Virus record (IMG/VR): IMGVR_UViG_3300035661_000011
Span: 62,001-126,000 of that record
From: a virus
Strand: one strand, 5' to 3'
Length of the DNA: 64,000 bases
A model generated the notes under the pieces. It was not told where the DNA came from, ran no database searches, and saw nothing but the letters and a program-made list of their open reading frames with translations. Every line of letters starts with the position of its first letter. Position 1 is the first letter of the stretch. Shown piece by piece: positions 29,390 to 37,705 of the stretch. The position numbers and the translations under genes are program-made.

Positions 29390-29818
29390 GTGGCAGAAAA
29401 CGAATTCAAATTTAAAAAGCTAGTAGTTGGCTCAGATATAACACGACAGTTAAACTTAAAAACAAATCCTACAAATGGACACAGTCTACCAATTGTTATA
29501 AACCAGTTGTCAATGTATCATAAAGACGTGGCGTATCCAACTCGTATGTTTGCATCAGAGGAAGACGTATGTGGGTTAGTATCTGGGGACATTGGTAACT
29601 ACATAGTCATTTGGTCAACTGGCACTGTGAAGTGTGTAGCGCAGCGCAAACACATTTCTAGTGCACACGGCACGTATCGATACGTTCGGACTAGTCAGTT
29701 AGATAAAGAAAGCGTTATAAGACTTAATAACTATCTACAACAAGTCGAAATAATTATGACCGAACGTTTACAAGAATTAACTTCAACTGACACAATAGTT
29801 TACACCAACGAATTATAA
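29390..29818 (+). CDS. Early protein with one copy of a repeated phage module, 142 aa
   Basis: GTG at 29390 is chosen as start: GGAG lies 6 bp upstream. The earlier in-frame ATG at 29354 is inside the leader hairpin. Residues about 47-115 match a module found in the proteins at 56223 and 57596: Met-Phe-x4-Asp-Val, then Tyr-Ile-Val-Ile, and an end motif LDKESVIRLNNYL. Function is unknown. Early promoter use and the shared module suggest a host-takeover factor (inference). Confidence 0.5.
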   Translation: MAENEFKFKKLVVGSDITRQLNLKTNPTNGHSLPIVINQLSMYHKDVAYPTRMFASEEDVCGLVSGDIGNYIVIWSTGTVKCVAQRKHISSAHGTYRYVRTSQLDKESVIRLNNYLQQVEIIMTERLQELTSTDTIVYTNEL

Positions 29819-29838
29819 ACTTTTAAAAGGATATTTTC

Positions 29839-30438
29839 ATGAAAACTACTTTATTAATTATATTTACTATTTTGATTAATTGTGAGTGCCACATCGGTTA
29901 TAGCAAATCTATTAAACCGCCTTTAACTGAAACTTACAAAGCTGTTATTACAAACACGCAATATGATATTGATTTTAAGAAACATGGAAACAATAAACAT
30001 TATGCGGATGCAAAGTTGTTAAAGTCGGTATGTGGAGTGGAATCAAAATTTGATGTAAAAGCAAAATCTAAGAAGGGAGCCAGTGGTATCTGTCAGATTA
30101 TGCCCAAGACATGGAAATACATAGCGAGTAAAAATAAAACTTTACCAGCACATGACACAAAAGTTCCGAGTCAATCTATTGAAGTGGCATCGTTAGTAAT
30201 TGATGATGCAGCAAATACTTGGAAAAAATTACCAAAGGGAAGAAATAAAACCGCTGTAGTTTTAGCATCCTATAACGCAGGGCCAACTAATATCAAGAAA
30301 GCATCTAAGCGATGTAATAGTACCAACTTTGCAGTGTTACAAAAGTGTTTACCTAAGATAACTTCTAAGTCACACGCAAAAGAAACAATTAACTATGTAG
30401 CTTCTGTACAAGAGCTATATAAAAAACTACCTTTATAA
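29839..30438 (+). CDS. Sec-exported SLT-type lytic transglycosylase, 199 aa
   Basis: An N-terminal hydrophobic segment (residues 1-18, ending near Cys-Glu-Cys) looks like a signal peptide or signal-anchor. The catalytic domain shows the SLT signature: Glu68 in GVESKF, ASGICQIMP at 81-89 and ASYNAGPT at 143-150. Such enzymes cut the glycan strand of peptidoglycan by forming 1,6-anhydro-MurNAc. Export suggests it is a lysis or periplasmic enzyme rather than a tail protein. The site AAAAGGATATTTTC precedes the ATG, and it follows an early-type gene on the same strand. Confidence 0.75.
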   Translation: MKTTLLIIFTILINCECHIGYSKSIKPPLTETYKAVITNTQYDIDFKKHGNNKHYADAKLLKSVCGVESKFDVKAKSKKGASGICQIMPKTWKYIASKNKTLPAHDTKVPSQSIEVASLVIDDAANTWKKLPKGRNKTAVVLASYNAGPTNIKKASKRCNSTNFAVLQKCLPKITSKSHAKETINYVASVQELYKKLPL

Positions 30439-30451
30439 TTAGGAGAACGAC

Positions 30452-30877
30452 ATGGAAAAGATAAATGGTGGTGGGCTGGATAATTTAATCGGTAGATTAG
30501 TGCGGTATAAAGATGCAGCCAATTACTGGAAATTAACCGAACCGATGTGGGTGTTAGGCTGGTACATCGACAAATGTGTAACGTTGGTGTTAGTTGATGT
30601 GGATAACAAAACACATGAACAAGACCTATCGGTGTGTATATTCGAAGCACCACTTGTGACCGATAAACCTAGTAATAACATTGTGCACCACGCTGGGTTA
30701 AATTCGTTAATAGGTAAACGAGTTTCACACACTAGCCCAGCAGGCCCAACCGTTATTTCAGTTGTGTTTGACTGGTATAGGGATAGCAATGGTGAAGTTA
30801 GATTAATACTCACGGATGAGCACGGGTTTTTAAAATATAATATTTGTGTTGAAAACAGTAAAGTGTTAGACGAATAG
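30452..30877 (+). CDS. Hypothetical protein with internal duplication, 141 aa
   Basis: Two similar halves are seen: GGLDNLIGRLVRYK near residue 7 and AGLNSLIGKRVSHT near residue 81, each followed by a strand pair and a 'VxLVLxD / RLILTD' segment. This looks like a tandem duplication of a roughly 60-residue beta domain, perhaps SH3-like. It starts 13 bp after the transglycosylase stop and ends at a convergent palindrome. Function is unknown. Confidence 0.45.
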   Translation: MEKINGGGLDNLIGRLVRYKDAANYWKLTEPMWVLGWYIDKCVTLVLVDVDNKTHEQDLSVCIFEAPLVTDKPSNNIVHHAGLNSLIGKRVSHTSPAGPTVISVVFDWYRDSNGEVRLILTDEHGFLKYNICVENSKVLDE

Positions 30878-30883
30878 AACCTA

Positions 30884-30913
30884 GTAATAGGGAGCATTAA
30901 TGCTCCCTATTAC
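30884..30913. terminator. 30-bp perfect palindrome between convergent genes
   Basis: Centre GCATTAATGC with arms GTAATAGGGA. A run of ten T follows on the plus strand at about 30921, so it is a classical intrinsic terminator in that direction. Confidence 0.75.
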
Positions 30914-30935
30914 ATAAGTCTTTTTTTTTTACATT

Positions 30936-31409
30936 TTAAATTATTGGAATTGGTAAGTCAGCTAACGCAGTGATAATATCTGGATATGACAACTCTTTCT
31001 CTTTAATTTTATAAGCGCGTATTTGACAATCAATTACCCACTTGTTTAATATAACCGCTTCATCCTGATACTCATTACTAAACAGTGCAAGTTTACTAAC
31101 CTCGTCTACATCTTTAAACTTGAATGTATCATTCGTGACAGTCTTTACAATGAACGTTTCTATTTCCATAGCCAACTTTAAATGACTACGATCGTTTTCA
31201 TTTGTTATAGGTTTACCGTCAGCAGAAACCCCAAGTGTTCTCCCAGCTATCAACCCGTTTCGCACAGTTAGATACTCGACTAATGTAACAGGTACTACGT
31301 CATCTGGATAAGACTTATGTATCTTTGAACTATAAAATCCAAATGTAGACTTAGAGAAGAATAACTCCTCTCCAATTTCTTTAACTAATTTAGTGTTTTC
31401 ATCAGTCAT
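30936..31409 (-). CDS. Hypothetical protein downstream of a fibre gene, 157 aa
   Basis: ATG at 31409 overlaps the fibre stop by ATGA and has GGAGGG 4 bp upstream, so it is preferred over the longer frame from 31436. The protein is Asp/Lys/Glu-rich and helical. Coupling to a fibre gene suggests a fibre assembly chaperone, as is common downstream of tail-fibre genes; no family signature supports this further. Confidence 0.5.
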   Translation of the reverse strand: MTDENTKLVKEIGEELFFSKSTFGFYSSKIHKSYPDDVVPVTLVEYLTVRNGLIAGRTLGVSADGKPITNENDRSHLKLAMEIETFIVKTVTNDTFKFKDVDEVSKLALFSNEYQDEAVILNKWVIDCQIRAYKIKEKELSYPDIITALADLPIPII

Positions 31410-32725
31410 GACACCCTCCCTAATAAGAATACCCACCCTTCAAGGCTATGGTTACCAGTAGTGGCTATATATATACCGGAGTTTGGATATGGAAAGTATT
31501 CTTGATCCAACCCAAGACTAGCATCTACATTGCTAATGACACCACCAGTGCACCACGCTAATGGCGGCGATATAAATGCTAAATTAAACCATATGGTCAC
31601 CTGTCCATCAAGGTACGTTATGTACGGGGTTTGAATCCACTGTAAACACCATCCACCGTATAAATACTTTATTCCTCCAGCAGGGTAACCTACAGCTGCA
31701 AACGAGTTATATATCTCAGTTCTAATAGCGTTATCACGAGAAACCAAATCGTTATACAGTGTAGCGTCTCTATCAAATAACGTTTGATACAAACTGGTAG
31801 CTCTATCGTACGTCGTATTGTAGTTATTCGTTATAGTGGTGTTTAATGTAGCTACAGCGTTATCTATTTTAGAGTTTAATGTAGCTACAGCTGTATTGAT
31901 TTTAGCATCTAATACAGCTCGATTAGTTTCTATAAGTGCATTAACTGCGACTATAAGTTTGTTAAATACAGCGGTCGCATTTTGTGCTACACCTAACGAT
32001 GACCAAGCCCTAGGCGTTGTGTCAGTACCAGCTTCTGCTACAGCTTGTGTAGGGATACTAGATTTTAACACATATCCGCTGAGGTCAGGTGGAACATAAC
32101 TAGCATTTAAAGAATCGACTTTACTTTGAACAAACCCTAAATCGTTAGCTACAGAATCCACTCTATCCATTAAATCATTAAATATCACTGCTGGAGAAAG
32201 TGTAGTTCGTGATATACTTCCAAGTAATCTACTCAGTAGAAATATAGTTCTTCCGTTATTAAATATATCTGGACGAACAGTATCTGCACTTACGACATAA
32301 TCCCCTTCAAGCGATTTCCACGAATTAAGATCTAGTCTATCAAAACTTCCTAAGTCAACAATTTGTTGCAATAGAATAGCGTCATTTTCGCACCCTACGG
32401 CTTGATAATTAATTGTAGCACTAGACCATAGGCTAACGTCTTTTAAAAGGATGTAGCTATATACAATCGCTCCAATGACATCAATTTGTTTACTGTAAGG
32501 TGGTGACCATTCGAAATCTACATTTGGAACCAATGGAACAGTTACATTGTCTGATAAACGTATGGCGGTTACAGTGAATCCATTTTGATAAAATGCACCT
32601 TGTTTTGGAAAGATAGCACATTGGGTGATTGGAAACACTACTTCATTTTTTATGTTGTTACCCACTAATGTACCACTAGGGTCATAGACCACAGTAATCG
32701 CATTGGGTGTTGGTGGTGTAGGCAT
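31406..32725 (-). CDS. Tail fibre with shared N-terminal adaptor, 439 aa
   Basis: The first 135 or so residues contain the adaptor shared with the genes at 35438, 39956 and 50596: DPSG...GNNIKNEV, GAFYQNGF, a 'VDFEWSP' turn and INYQAVG. The middle (about 195-330) is a heptad-like coiled coil with repeated 'AVATLNSKID' type units, as in trimeric shafts. The C-terminal 100 residues hold many Trp, Tyr and Gly residues and are the likely receptor-binding tip. It is followed by a coupled small gene. Confidence 0.6.
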   Translation of the reverse strand: MPTPPTPNAITVVYDPSGTLVGNNIKNEVVFPITQCAIFPKQGAFYQNGFTVTAIRLSDNVTVPLVPNVDFEWSPPYSKQIDVIGAIVYSYILLKDVSLWSSATINYQAVGCENDAILLQQIVDLGSFDRLDLNSWKSLEGDYVVSADTVRPDIFNNGRTIFLLSRLLGSISRTTLSPAVIFNDLMDRVDSVANDLGFVQSKVDSLNASYVPPDLSGYVLKSSIPTQAVAEAGTDTTPRAWSSLGVAQNATAVFNKLIVAVNALIETNRAVLDAKINTAVATLNSKIDNAVATLNTTITNNYNTTYDRATSLYQTLFDRDATLYNDLVSRDNAIRTEIYNSFAAVGYPAGGIKYLYGGWCLQWIQTPYITYLDGQVTIWFNLAFISPPLAWCTGGVISNVDASLGLDQEYFPYPNSGIYIATTGNHSLEGWVFLLGRVS

Positions 32726-32790
32726 CTAAGACTCCTAAGGTTAAGTTATGCAACACATGATAACCTTGTGATAACTCAATAAATACTTAT

Positions 32791-32803
32791 TTATATATCA
32801 TCT
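32791..32803 (+). promoter_or_regulatory. Early-type phage promoter, variant TTATATATCATCT
   Basis: Variant with ATCATCT in place of ATTATCT, 73 bp upstream of the GTG at 32877. A small hairpin (AAACA-ATAA-TGTTT, 32812-32825) follows. Confidence 0.5.
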
Positions 32804-32876
32804 AGTAGAGTAAACAATAATGTTTTCTTTTGTTGCTATTACAATTTAATAGTTAATTATATTTTGGAGATTTACC

Positions 32877-33131
32877 GTGAAACACTTATTTACATTAAAA
32901 GATATGCCAACAACACCTTTAAACGATTTATACATTAAATCGTTTAAAGGGTATATTGAAATGATAAATAGCTTTCTTACATTGTATAAAGATGTTGGGT
33001 TTATTGCAACCCCAGAATACATCTCTATCGATGAGACGTTGTTGTCAAACCCCAATTATGCGCAGGTGGTTGCCGCTATGGCGTTAATGCCATATTCGTT
33101 AGTAGTTGACCACACTTTAGTTGGAGAATGA
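32877..33131 (+). CDS. Hypothetical early protein, 84 aa
   Basis: GTG start with GGAG 8 bp upstream (TTTTGGAGATTTACC). It is the first gene of a three-gene early operon that ends with a metallopeptidase. The protein is helical, without motifs that I recognise. A perfect 15-bp inverted repeat lies inside its coding sequence at 32916-32950. Confidence 0.45.
   Translation: MKHLFTLKDMPTTPLNDLYIKSFKGYIEMINSFLTLYKDVGFIATPEYISIDETLLSNPNYAQVVAAMALMPYSLVVDHTLVGE
32916..32950 (+). repeat. Inverted repeat inside a coding sequence
   Basis: CCTTTAAACGATTTA and its exact complement flank a 5-nt spacer (TACAT), encoding residues 14-25 of the 84-aa protein. In mRNA it forms a 15-bp stem shortly after the start codon. 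Confidence 0.7.
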
Positions 33132-33132
33132 A

Positions 33133-33369
33133 ATGAACAAAGATCAACTGATGTTAGGCGCGTTAGAAATTGCCACTCGTGTTGACGGGTGGAACAATGA
33201 AGTGTACTGTGCAATAAAATCAGTACAGCCAAAAACCCACACCATAGTGGTAGCTGGTGATAGTAATTTTGGATGGGACAGTAAATGGTCCGAGATTCTA
33301 AAACTCGGGTTCACGTGTTCAAGAAGCTATCCAAACCTTTATACCTTTGTTTTGGAGGAAAAGAAATGA
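33133..33369 (+). CDS. Hypothetical early protein, 78 aa
   Basis: ATG at 33133 is chosen: GGAG lies 7 bp upstream inside the end of the preceding gene. Earlier in-frame TTG at 33121 is less likely. The protein is small, mixed alpha/beta, with several Trp residues. It overlaps the metallopeptidase start by ATGA. Not recognised. Confidence 0.45.
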   Translation: MNKDQLMLGALEIATRVDGWNNEVYCAIKSVQPKTHTIVVAGDSNFGWDSKWSEILKLGFTCSRSYPNLYTFVLEEKK

Positions 33370-33899
33370 ACTACTTTAAGTTATTAAAAGAGTCGTTTGT
33401 TGTAGGTTTAAACACCTACCGTTGGATGGTGGATATTCAAGTGAATAGATTTATGACTTTTAAATCATTCACTGACTGGAATGGAATTCCAGTAATTAAA
33501 AGTACACACCTGATGCGATTACGATTAGGTGATTACCACTCGCCTATGAACAACGCCTGTGCATCAGCAGGTGAAAATATCATAATTATCCCAGACCACT
33601 GGGATGAATTACCAGAAGGGTTTAAACTCTTCATGTTATATCATGAGGAAGGACATATTCGAGGTAAACATTTCTTGACTACACCAACTGAAAACGCTGG
33701 TAAGGCGCGTTCAAAGTTTATTAAATGTGGGTTAGTTATGCCAGAGGAATTAGAAGCTGACAAATTCGCTTTTGATAACTTAGGTTTAGACATTAGTGTA
33801 TCAGCATTACAAGTTTGTAAAACTCTAGTAGCAAATGATGCACGTGGTAGAACCCATAGTGAAATTGATATGCGTATTGAAAAACTACGCAGCTACTAA
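33366..33899 (+). CDS. Small zinc metallopeptidase (HExxH), 177 aa
   Basis: Residues 93-97 read His-Glu-Glu-Gly-His, a zincin motif inside a helix (LYHEEGHIRG). A downstream LEADKFAF (Glu130, Asp132) has the E-x-[x]-AD form of the third zinc ligand in M48- and ImmA/IrrE-like peptidases. ATG at 33366 is preferred (GGAGGAAAAGAA upstream, ATGA overlap); a longer frame from 33285 exists. There is no signal peptide or membrane segment, so it likely acts in the host cytoplasm, perhaps degrading a host factor early in infection (inference). Confidence 0.6.
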   Translation: MNYFKLLKESFVVGLNTYRWMVDIQVNRFMTFKSFTDWNGIPVIKSTHLMRLRLGDYHSPMNNACASAGENIIIIPDHWDELPEGFKLFMLYHEEGHIRGKHFLTTPTENAGKARSKFIKCGLVMPEELEADKFAFDNLGLDISVSALQVCKTLVANDARGRTHSEIDMRIEKLRSY

Positions 33900-33910
33900 A
33901 ACGTTAAGTT

Positions 33911-33942
33911 ATCTAATTCCCCCGAATTCGGGGGAATTAGAT
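33911..33942. terminator. 32-bp perfect palindrome between convergent genes
   Basis: ATCTAATTCCCCCGAATT and its mirror. It sits 11 bp after the metallopeptidase stop; a T-rich stretch (TCGTTTTTTTTTTATT) follows on the plus strand. Confidence 0.75.
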
Positions 33943-33964
33943 TTCTCTTCCAATCGTTTTTTTT

Positions 33965-34174
33965 TTATTCAATTACCAGTTTACCATTTGGACATTCGAC
34001 TTTAAAGTCTTCAATCTTTATTACCAGTGTTCGTTTCTCAACCACATTCATTGTATCTGTTGCTTCTTTAGGTGGTATTGTCATCCCACGAGAACAGTCA
34101 ATTGTTTCGCAACCGCTCAAGATCAATATCAAGATCATAATTAGACATAGTGGATATTGTTTTATTAATCTCAT
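33965..34174 (-). CDS. Small lipoprotein, 69 aa
   Basis: Basic N-terminus, hydrophobic core and a lipobox LILSGC (Cys22) give a mature lipid-anchored peptide of about 48 residues. Its 5' part overlaps the 3' end of the upstream gene by 77 bp in another frame. Overlapping lipoprotein genes recall outer-membrane spanins (Rz1-type), but the upstream product has no membrane helix, so the pair is not a standard Rz/Rz1. A surface-exclusion lipoprotein is an alternative. Confidence 0.55.
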   Translation of the reverse strand: MRLIKQYPLCLIMILILILSGCETIDCSRGMTIPPKEATDTMNVVEKRTLVIKIEDFKVECPNGKLVIE

Positions 34175-34391
34175 CTAGTTTACCTTTGGTTGTAAGTGTA
34201 GTGTTAATTAGCTGTACTAATTCAGCTAATGCTTCAGTGGCATCTATTATACCACCAACAGTATTACCAGAACTAACCCGACTGTAACAAGCTAACGCAT
34301 GAATTGCAATTTGTTTAATTTTAGCTGTAGACGATTCAGTATCAGTAGAGCTACTATCCGTTACAGATTCTATTGTATCAATTATATTCAT
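34098..34391 (-). CDS. Hypothetical protein overlapping a lipoprotein gene, 97 aa
   Basis: Ser/Thr/Asp-rich N-terminus, then two predicted helices. There is no hydrophobic membrane segment. The 77-bp overlap with the lipoprotein gene suggests coupled expression. Not recognised. It is in the minus-strand fibre region, between fibre genes. Confidence 0.4.
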   Translation of the reverse strand: MNIIDTIESVTDSSSTDTESSTAKIKQIAIHALACYSRVSSGNTVGGIIDATEALAELVQLINTTLTTKGKLDEINKTISTMSNYDLDIDLERLRNN

Positions 34392-34408
34392 TAGCGCCTC
34401 ATTAATAA

Positions 34409-34981
34409 TTAAAGTTTTGGAAATTTATACAAATGAAAGTTTACATTTGTATCTGGAAATAAAACATGGCTACTTGATGAAACCAATTTTATCAATTTAC
34501 TAAAGCCCCACTTTGTAAAGTTTGGCGTGTCGAATAACACCAGTGTCACATCTGTTTTAAGGTCAGCTGAAATACACCCGAGGAAATCTACATCAATCGC
34601 TAATAAGCACGATACCCAGCAGCCAATCCCGCTGGAGTATGTGATTACAGCTGCAAAGTCATCTTGTCGCATTTCTTTCAGTACACTGTATAAATTTGTT
34701 TCTTTTACAGAACTGTAAATGTTATACGCATCTAAATGCGTATAAATATCACTGTCTGAAATATCTAATTTTCTAAGTGTTGAGTAGTTGTGTTTGGTTA
34801 ACAACTGAAGTTTTTCGACGTGTGGGTGTGTTTGGTCTAGATGTATAGATATGACAATTGTTTTATCAACGACATATACTTTAACTGAACACTCAGTTCG
34901 TTCTAGTGCTTCATTGCATTCGCACTGAACAACCGAGGCGTATGTATAAATTGCCGTTAAATCATTTACGGAGTCTAACAT
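34409..34981 (-). CDS. Hypothetical protein, weakly class-3-lipase-like, 190 aa
   Basis: Residues about 113-160 have a 'TYSSGIG' turn, then a strand and LFDTPNFTKWGF. This is faintly like the nucleophile elbow (GHSLGG) and 'FGxPRVGN..F' segment of class-3 lipases. The first Gly of the elbow is missing, and a His/Asp pair cannot be assigned, so activity is doubtful. It lies in the fibre region, where host-envelope-acting proteins would make sense. Low confidence in function; the CDS itself is fairly sound. Confidence 0.4.
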   Translation of the reverse strand: MLDSVNDLTAIYTYASVVQCECNEALERTECSVKVYVVDKTIVISIHLDQTHPHVEKLQLLTKHNYSTLRKLDISDSDIYTHLDAYNIYSSVKETNLYSVLKEMRQDDFAAVITYSSGIGCWVSCLLAIDVDFLGCISADLKTDVTLVLFDTPNFTKWGFSKLIKLVSSSSHVLFPDTNVNFHLYKFPKL

Positions 34982-34999
34982 ACGCTAACCCATTATAAT

Positions 35000-35434
35000 T
35001 TACATAAACATATCGTCAGACATAACTGTGTCTAAATTAAGAGTGGTATGTAACAACTCTTGTACGTTTGGATCTGAGTACGATATAGCCCCGTTACACT
35101 CCCAGGTTAAACGAAATAGGTTAGACCTTGGTAGTGTGTCGATGTAAGCAAATGCGATGTCTAGTAAGCGATATTTGTCTAGGTTTAAACAAAATTGTAA
35201 TTTGGGTATACTAAGTAAATTTCGTAATTGGTCTTTAGTTAACAAGTCTGTTTTTTTTGCTAATGGGATACCGTTTTCATCAGGTTCTATAACGTGTCCA
35301 ATTTTCTGTAAATCGCGTAGTTCAATAAACTCAATTTCACCAATATCTATTAAGTCGTCTGGTAAATCGCTATAGTTTTCGGTGTATGGATAAAACCCAT
35401 TCTTCGAAGGACTGTATCTAGTAAACTTATTCAT
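35000..35434 (-). CDS. Hypothetical protein downstream of a fibre gene, 144 aa
   Basis: It begins 3 bp after the stop of the 484-residue fibre gene (site ATAGGAAATT within that gene). Tyr/Pro-rich N-terminus, helical remainder, acidic end. By position it could be a fibre assembly chaperone, matching the small gene that follows the fibre at 31406, although the two proteins show no obvious sequence similarity. Confidence 0.45.
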   Translation of the reverse strand: MNKFTRYSPSKNGFYPYTENYSDLPDDLIDIGEIEFIELRDLQKIGHVIEPDENGIPLAKKTDLLTKDQLRNLLSIPKLQFCLNLDKYRLLDIAFAYIDTLPRSNLFRLTWECNGAISYSDPNVQELLHTTLNLDTVMSDDMFM

Positions 35435-35437
35435 TTT

Positions 35438-36892
35438 TTAATTTCCTATTGCAAATACACTATACCCAACTGCACCACCACCGTATGCGGTTGGATTACC
35501 ATTGCCATTACCGGCAACTACTCTTCCTCCACTCAATGTATAATCGCCCATTGTTAATTGGCATTGTGCCATAAATGTGTTGTTTAAAAGTTGTGCCCCA
35601 ATGTGTAGTATGTTGTTCGGAAAGGTTGCAGAAAACACAAACTGCCCTATGCCATTAGTGGTAGTCCCACGTACACATTGTATTAAGGTGTTTCCAATTC
35701 TAAGACTACCGCCATTAAACACACAGCTGTAAGATTGTGAGAATTGTAGTTGCATAGATCCACCAACGATATACCACGTGTTGACACCATCACATTCCAG
35801 TATAACGGATTCACCACCACCTAAAAACAACGTCCCAACAGTACCGCTATTACCCTTGAATACATTTAGTGCACCAGGATTTAATCTAATTAAATTGCTG
35901 TCACCCACATTAACCAATTCTACTCTTCCAATACCAAATGCACCAGCTTCTGGTAGAGTAATAGTTGAGTTGGCATATGTGTAATTAGCCATCTTAATTA
36001 TTAAACTTGCATCCTTAATACTTACTGGTAACACACCACCATCTGTAACGATAACCATTCTGAATGTAGTTGAGAAGTCCAACACAGCTTGTTTTATTAA
36101 AGCTGGACTCCACGATTTAGCTAGGGGTAATGTCCCATCGGAAACCTCCTGTGTAGTTGGAAGATCGCTTTTTAGAAGATACGGCGATAGGTCTACATTG
36201 GATATAGAGTTTATCGTTTGTGCTATTGTGGCATTTAAAGAATCTATCTTAGATTGAAACCCGCTTACAGCGGTTGTCATCACATCAAACTCTTGTTTAA
36301 TATACTCTAACCATTCTGCTGGAGCATCTAAATTCTTACTGATTAATTCTAACTCTCTCGAGAGTATATATACGTTTGATGTCTGACTAAGTAAATCGTT
36401 AATCTTTAACTTATTAAAAGCCTGAGAGTCGCCAATCAGACTAGACCATATAGTTAAGTCGTTCTGGTCGAATGTTCCAAGACTACCTATTTCAGACATT
36501 AATATCTGGTCAACTACTGCACCTACGGCATGGTACGATAGATGGATAGATGACCATTTAGTTTTATCTATTAAGACTACATAACTAAATGCGTCAAGTC
36601 CTAATAGCTGTTTAATTAAATTAAACTGTGGGGAGTAAATATAATCTACCCCTAGTTGTAATGTAACTAGTGTACGGAGTGTATGTGTTTCAGTTATAAG
36701 TATACCTTTAACCAATAGCCCGTCACTATAAAACGGACCATTCTTTGAAAACACTACAGGTGATGATACTGGGTCGGTTACTTCATTTGGAAAATAATTA
36801 CCTACTCGTAGCCCAGTGGGATCAAATGTAACTCCTGGGTCAGCACCAATTCCATCCTCATCAAAATCACCATCGAATAATTGTGTGGACAT
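35438..36892 (-). CDS. Tail fibre with shared N-terminal adaptor, 484 aa
   Basis: The adaptor begins after about 20 acidic residues: DPTGLRVGN, PNEV, GPFYSDGL, GVDYIYSP and LSYHAVGA, closely matching the fibre at 31406 through 'LGTFDQNDLTIWSSLIGD'. A coiled segment (about 200-235) is followed by a beta-rich C-terminal half with Gly/Asn-rich turns (AGNGNGN near the end), resembling trimeric beta-structured tips. It is probably an alternative receptor-binding fibre. A 34-bp palindrome precedes it. Confidence 0.6.
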   Translation of the reverse strand: MSTQLFDGDFDEDGIGADPGVTFDPTGLRVGNYFPNEVTDPVSSPVVFSKNGPFYSDGLLVKGILITETHTLRTLVTLQLGVDYIYSPQFNLIKQLLGLDAFSYVVLIDKTKWSSIHLSYHAVGAVVDQILMSEIGSLGTFDQNDLTIWSSLIGDSQAFNKLKINDLLSQTSNVYILSRELELISKNLDAPAEWLEYIKQEFDVMTTAVSGFQSKIDSLNATIAQTINSISNVDLSPYLLKSDLPTTQEVSDGTLPLAKSWSPALIKQAVLDFSTTFRMVIVTDGGVLPVSIKDASLIIKMANYTYANSTITLPEAGAFGIGRVELVNVGDSNLIRLNPGALNVFKGNSGTVGTLFLGGGESVILECDGVNTWYIVGGSMQLQFSQSYSCVFNGGSLRIGNTLIQCVRGTTTNGIGQFVFSATFPNNILHIGAQLLNNTFMAQCQLTMGDYTLSGGRVVAGNGNGNPTAYGGGAVGYSVFAIGN

Positions 36893-36932
36893 TCTATATT
36901 CCTTAGTTAGTAAAATAAACGTGTTTAATGAA

Positions 36933-36966
36933 TGTGGTAGTCAGTGGATATCCACTGACTACCACA
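36933..36966. terminator. 34-bp perfect palindrome between fibre-region genes
   Basis: Core GTCAGTGGATATCCACTGAC with outer TGTGGTA arms. It lies after the end of the minus gene at 36992 and before the start of the next minus gene at 36892. Confidence 0.65.
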
Positions 36967-36991
36967 CCATATACGGTACTAATGTAAAACG

Positions 36992-37705
36992 TTAAACCGT
37001 TTGTGCATCTGCAGCCAAAAATGCTGAAGAGATCGCAAATCTTGGGTTGGTAGCAAGGTTAGTACCAGAAACATTACGGTTTACCGCCTGCGAACTATTA
37101 GTGTCAACTGGGTACAACCAGTAGTGGTCAGTTGGATGCCATCTTGCACCACCTAACGCCAACGCATTTGATACACCGGTGAATTGAATTTGGTCAAACG
37201 CTACTGTTTTACCGTATTCAATTACGATAACGTCATATGTGTCACCTAATACGCCGTCGCTAGGGTTTCCAGCTCTAGATTCCTGAACTACGAATGGTAC
37301 CGTGGCTTGAACTACACCGTTTAGAAGTAGGTCTACAGTATTTGTAGTTAGACCGTATTCAACGCTGTATGGGTTGTAGTTGCCATCGTAATAATTGGCA
37401 GTTCCAGATAAAGTACCATTACCTATCCAAATACCAGACTGCCACTTAGCCGCACTAACTGTAGAAATTGCATCTTGTGCTTCAGAGATAGCGATTTCAA
37501 GTATACCTGAGTTTGCAGTTAATGTTTCTACTGCCGACACTAGACTGTCGGTTACAGGAGTTGTAGTGAATATAGCGTTAACCGTATCTAACACGGTGTA
37601 TGGGAACGATGTTGCTGCGACTTTATTTACCACGGCACCAGCGCCGGATAGACCTACTGCTAACGCATCAGCGCGAGATTTAATTTGAGGATTTGTAGAA
37701 GACAT
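36992..37705 (-). CDS. Putative decoration or fibre-associated protein, 237 aa
   Basis: The first 15 residues (MSSTNPQIKSRADAL) are identical to those of the 82-residue protein encoded just upstream at 37828. The N-terminal 85 residues of the two are similar throughout. Residues 90-237 form an extra beta-rich domain with Gly, Asn, Thr and Trp. The short N-terminal helix-rich module may anchor the protein to the virion, while the C-terminal domain is exposed. The function is inferred from composition and position. Confidence 0.5.
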   Translation of the reverse strand: MSSTNPQIKSRADALAVGLSGAGAVVNKVAATSFPYTVLDTVNAIFTTTPVTDSLVSAVETLTANSGILEIAISEAQDAISTVSAAKWQSGIWIGNGTLSGTANYYDGNYNPYSVEYGLTTNTVDLLLNGVVQATVPFVVQESRAGNPSDGVLGDTYDVIVIEYGKTVAFDQIQFTGVSNALALGGARWHPTDHYWLYPVDTNSSQAVNRNVSGTNLATNPRFAISSAFLAADAQTV

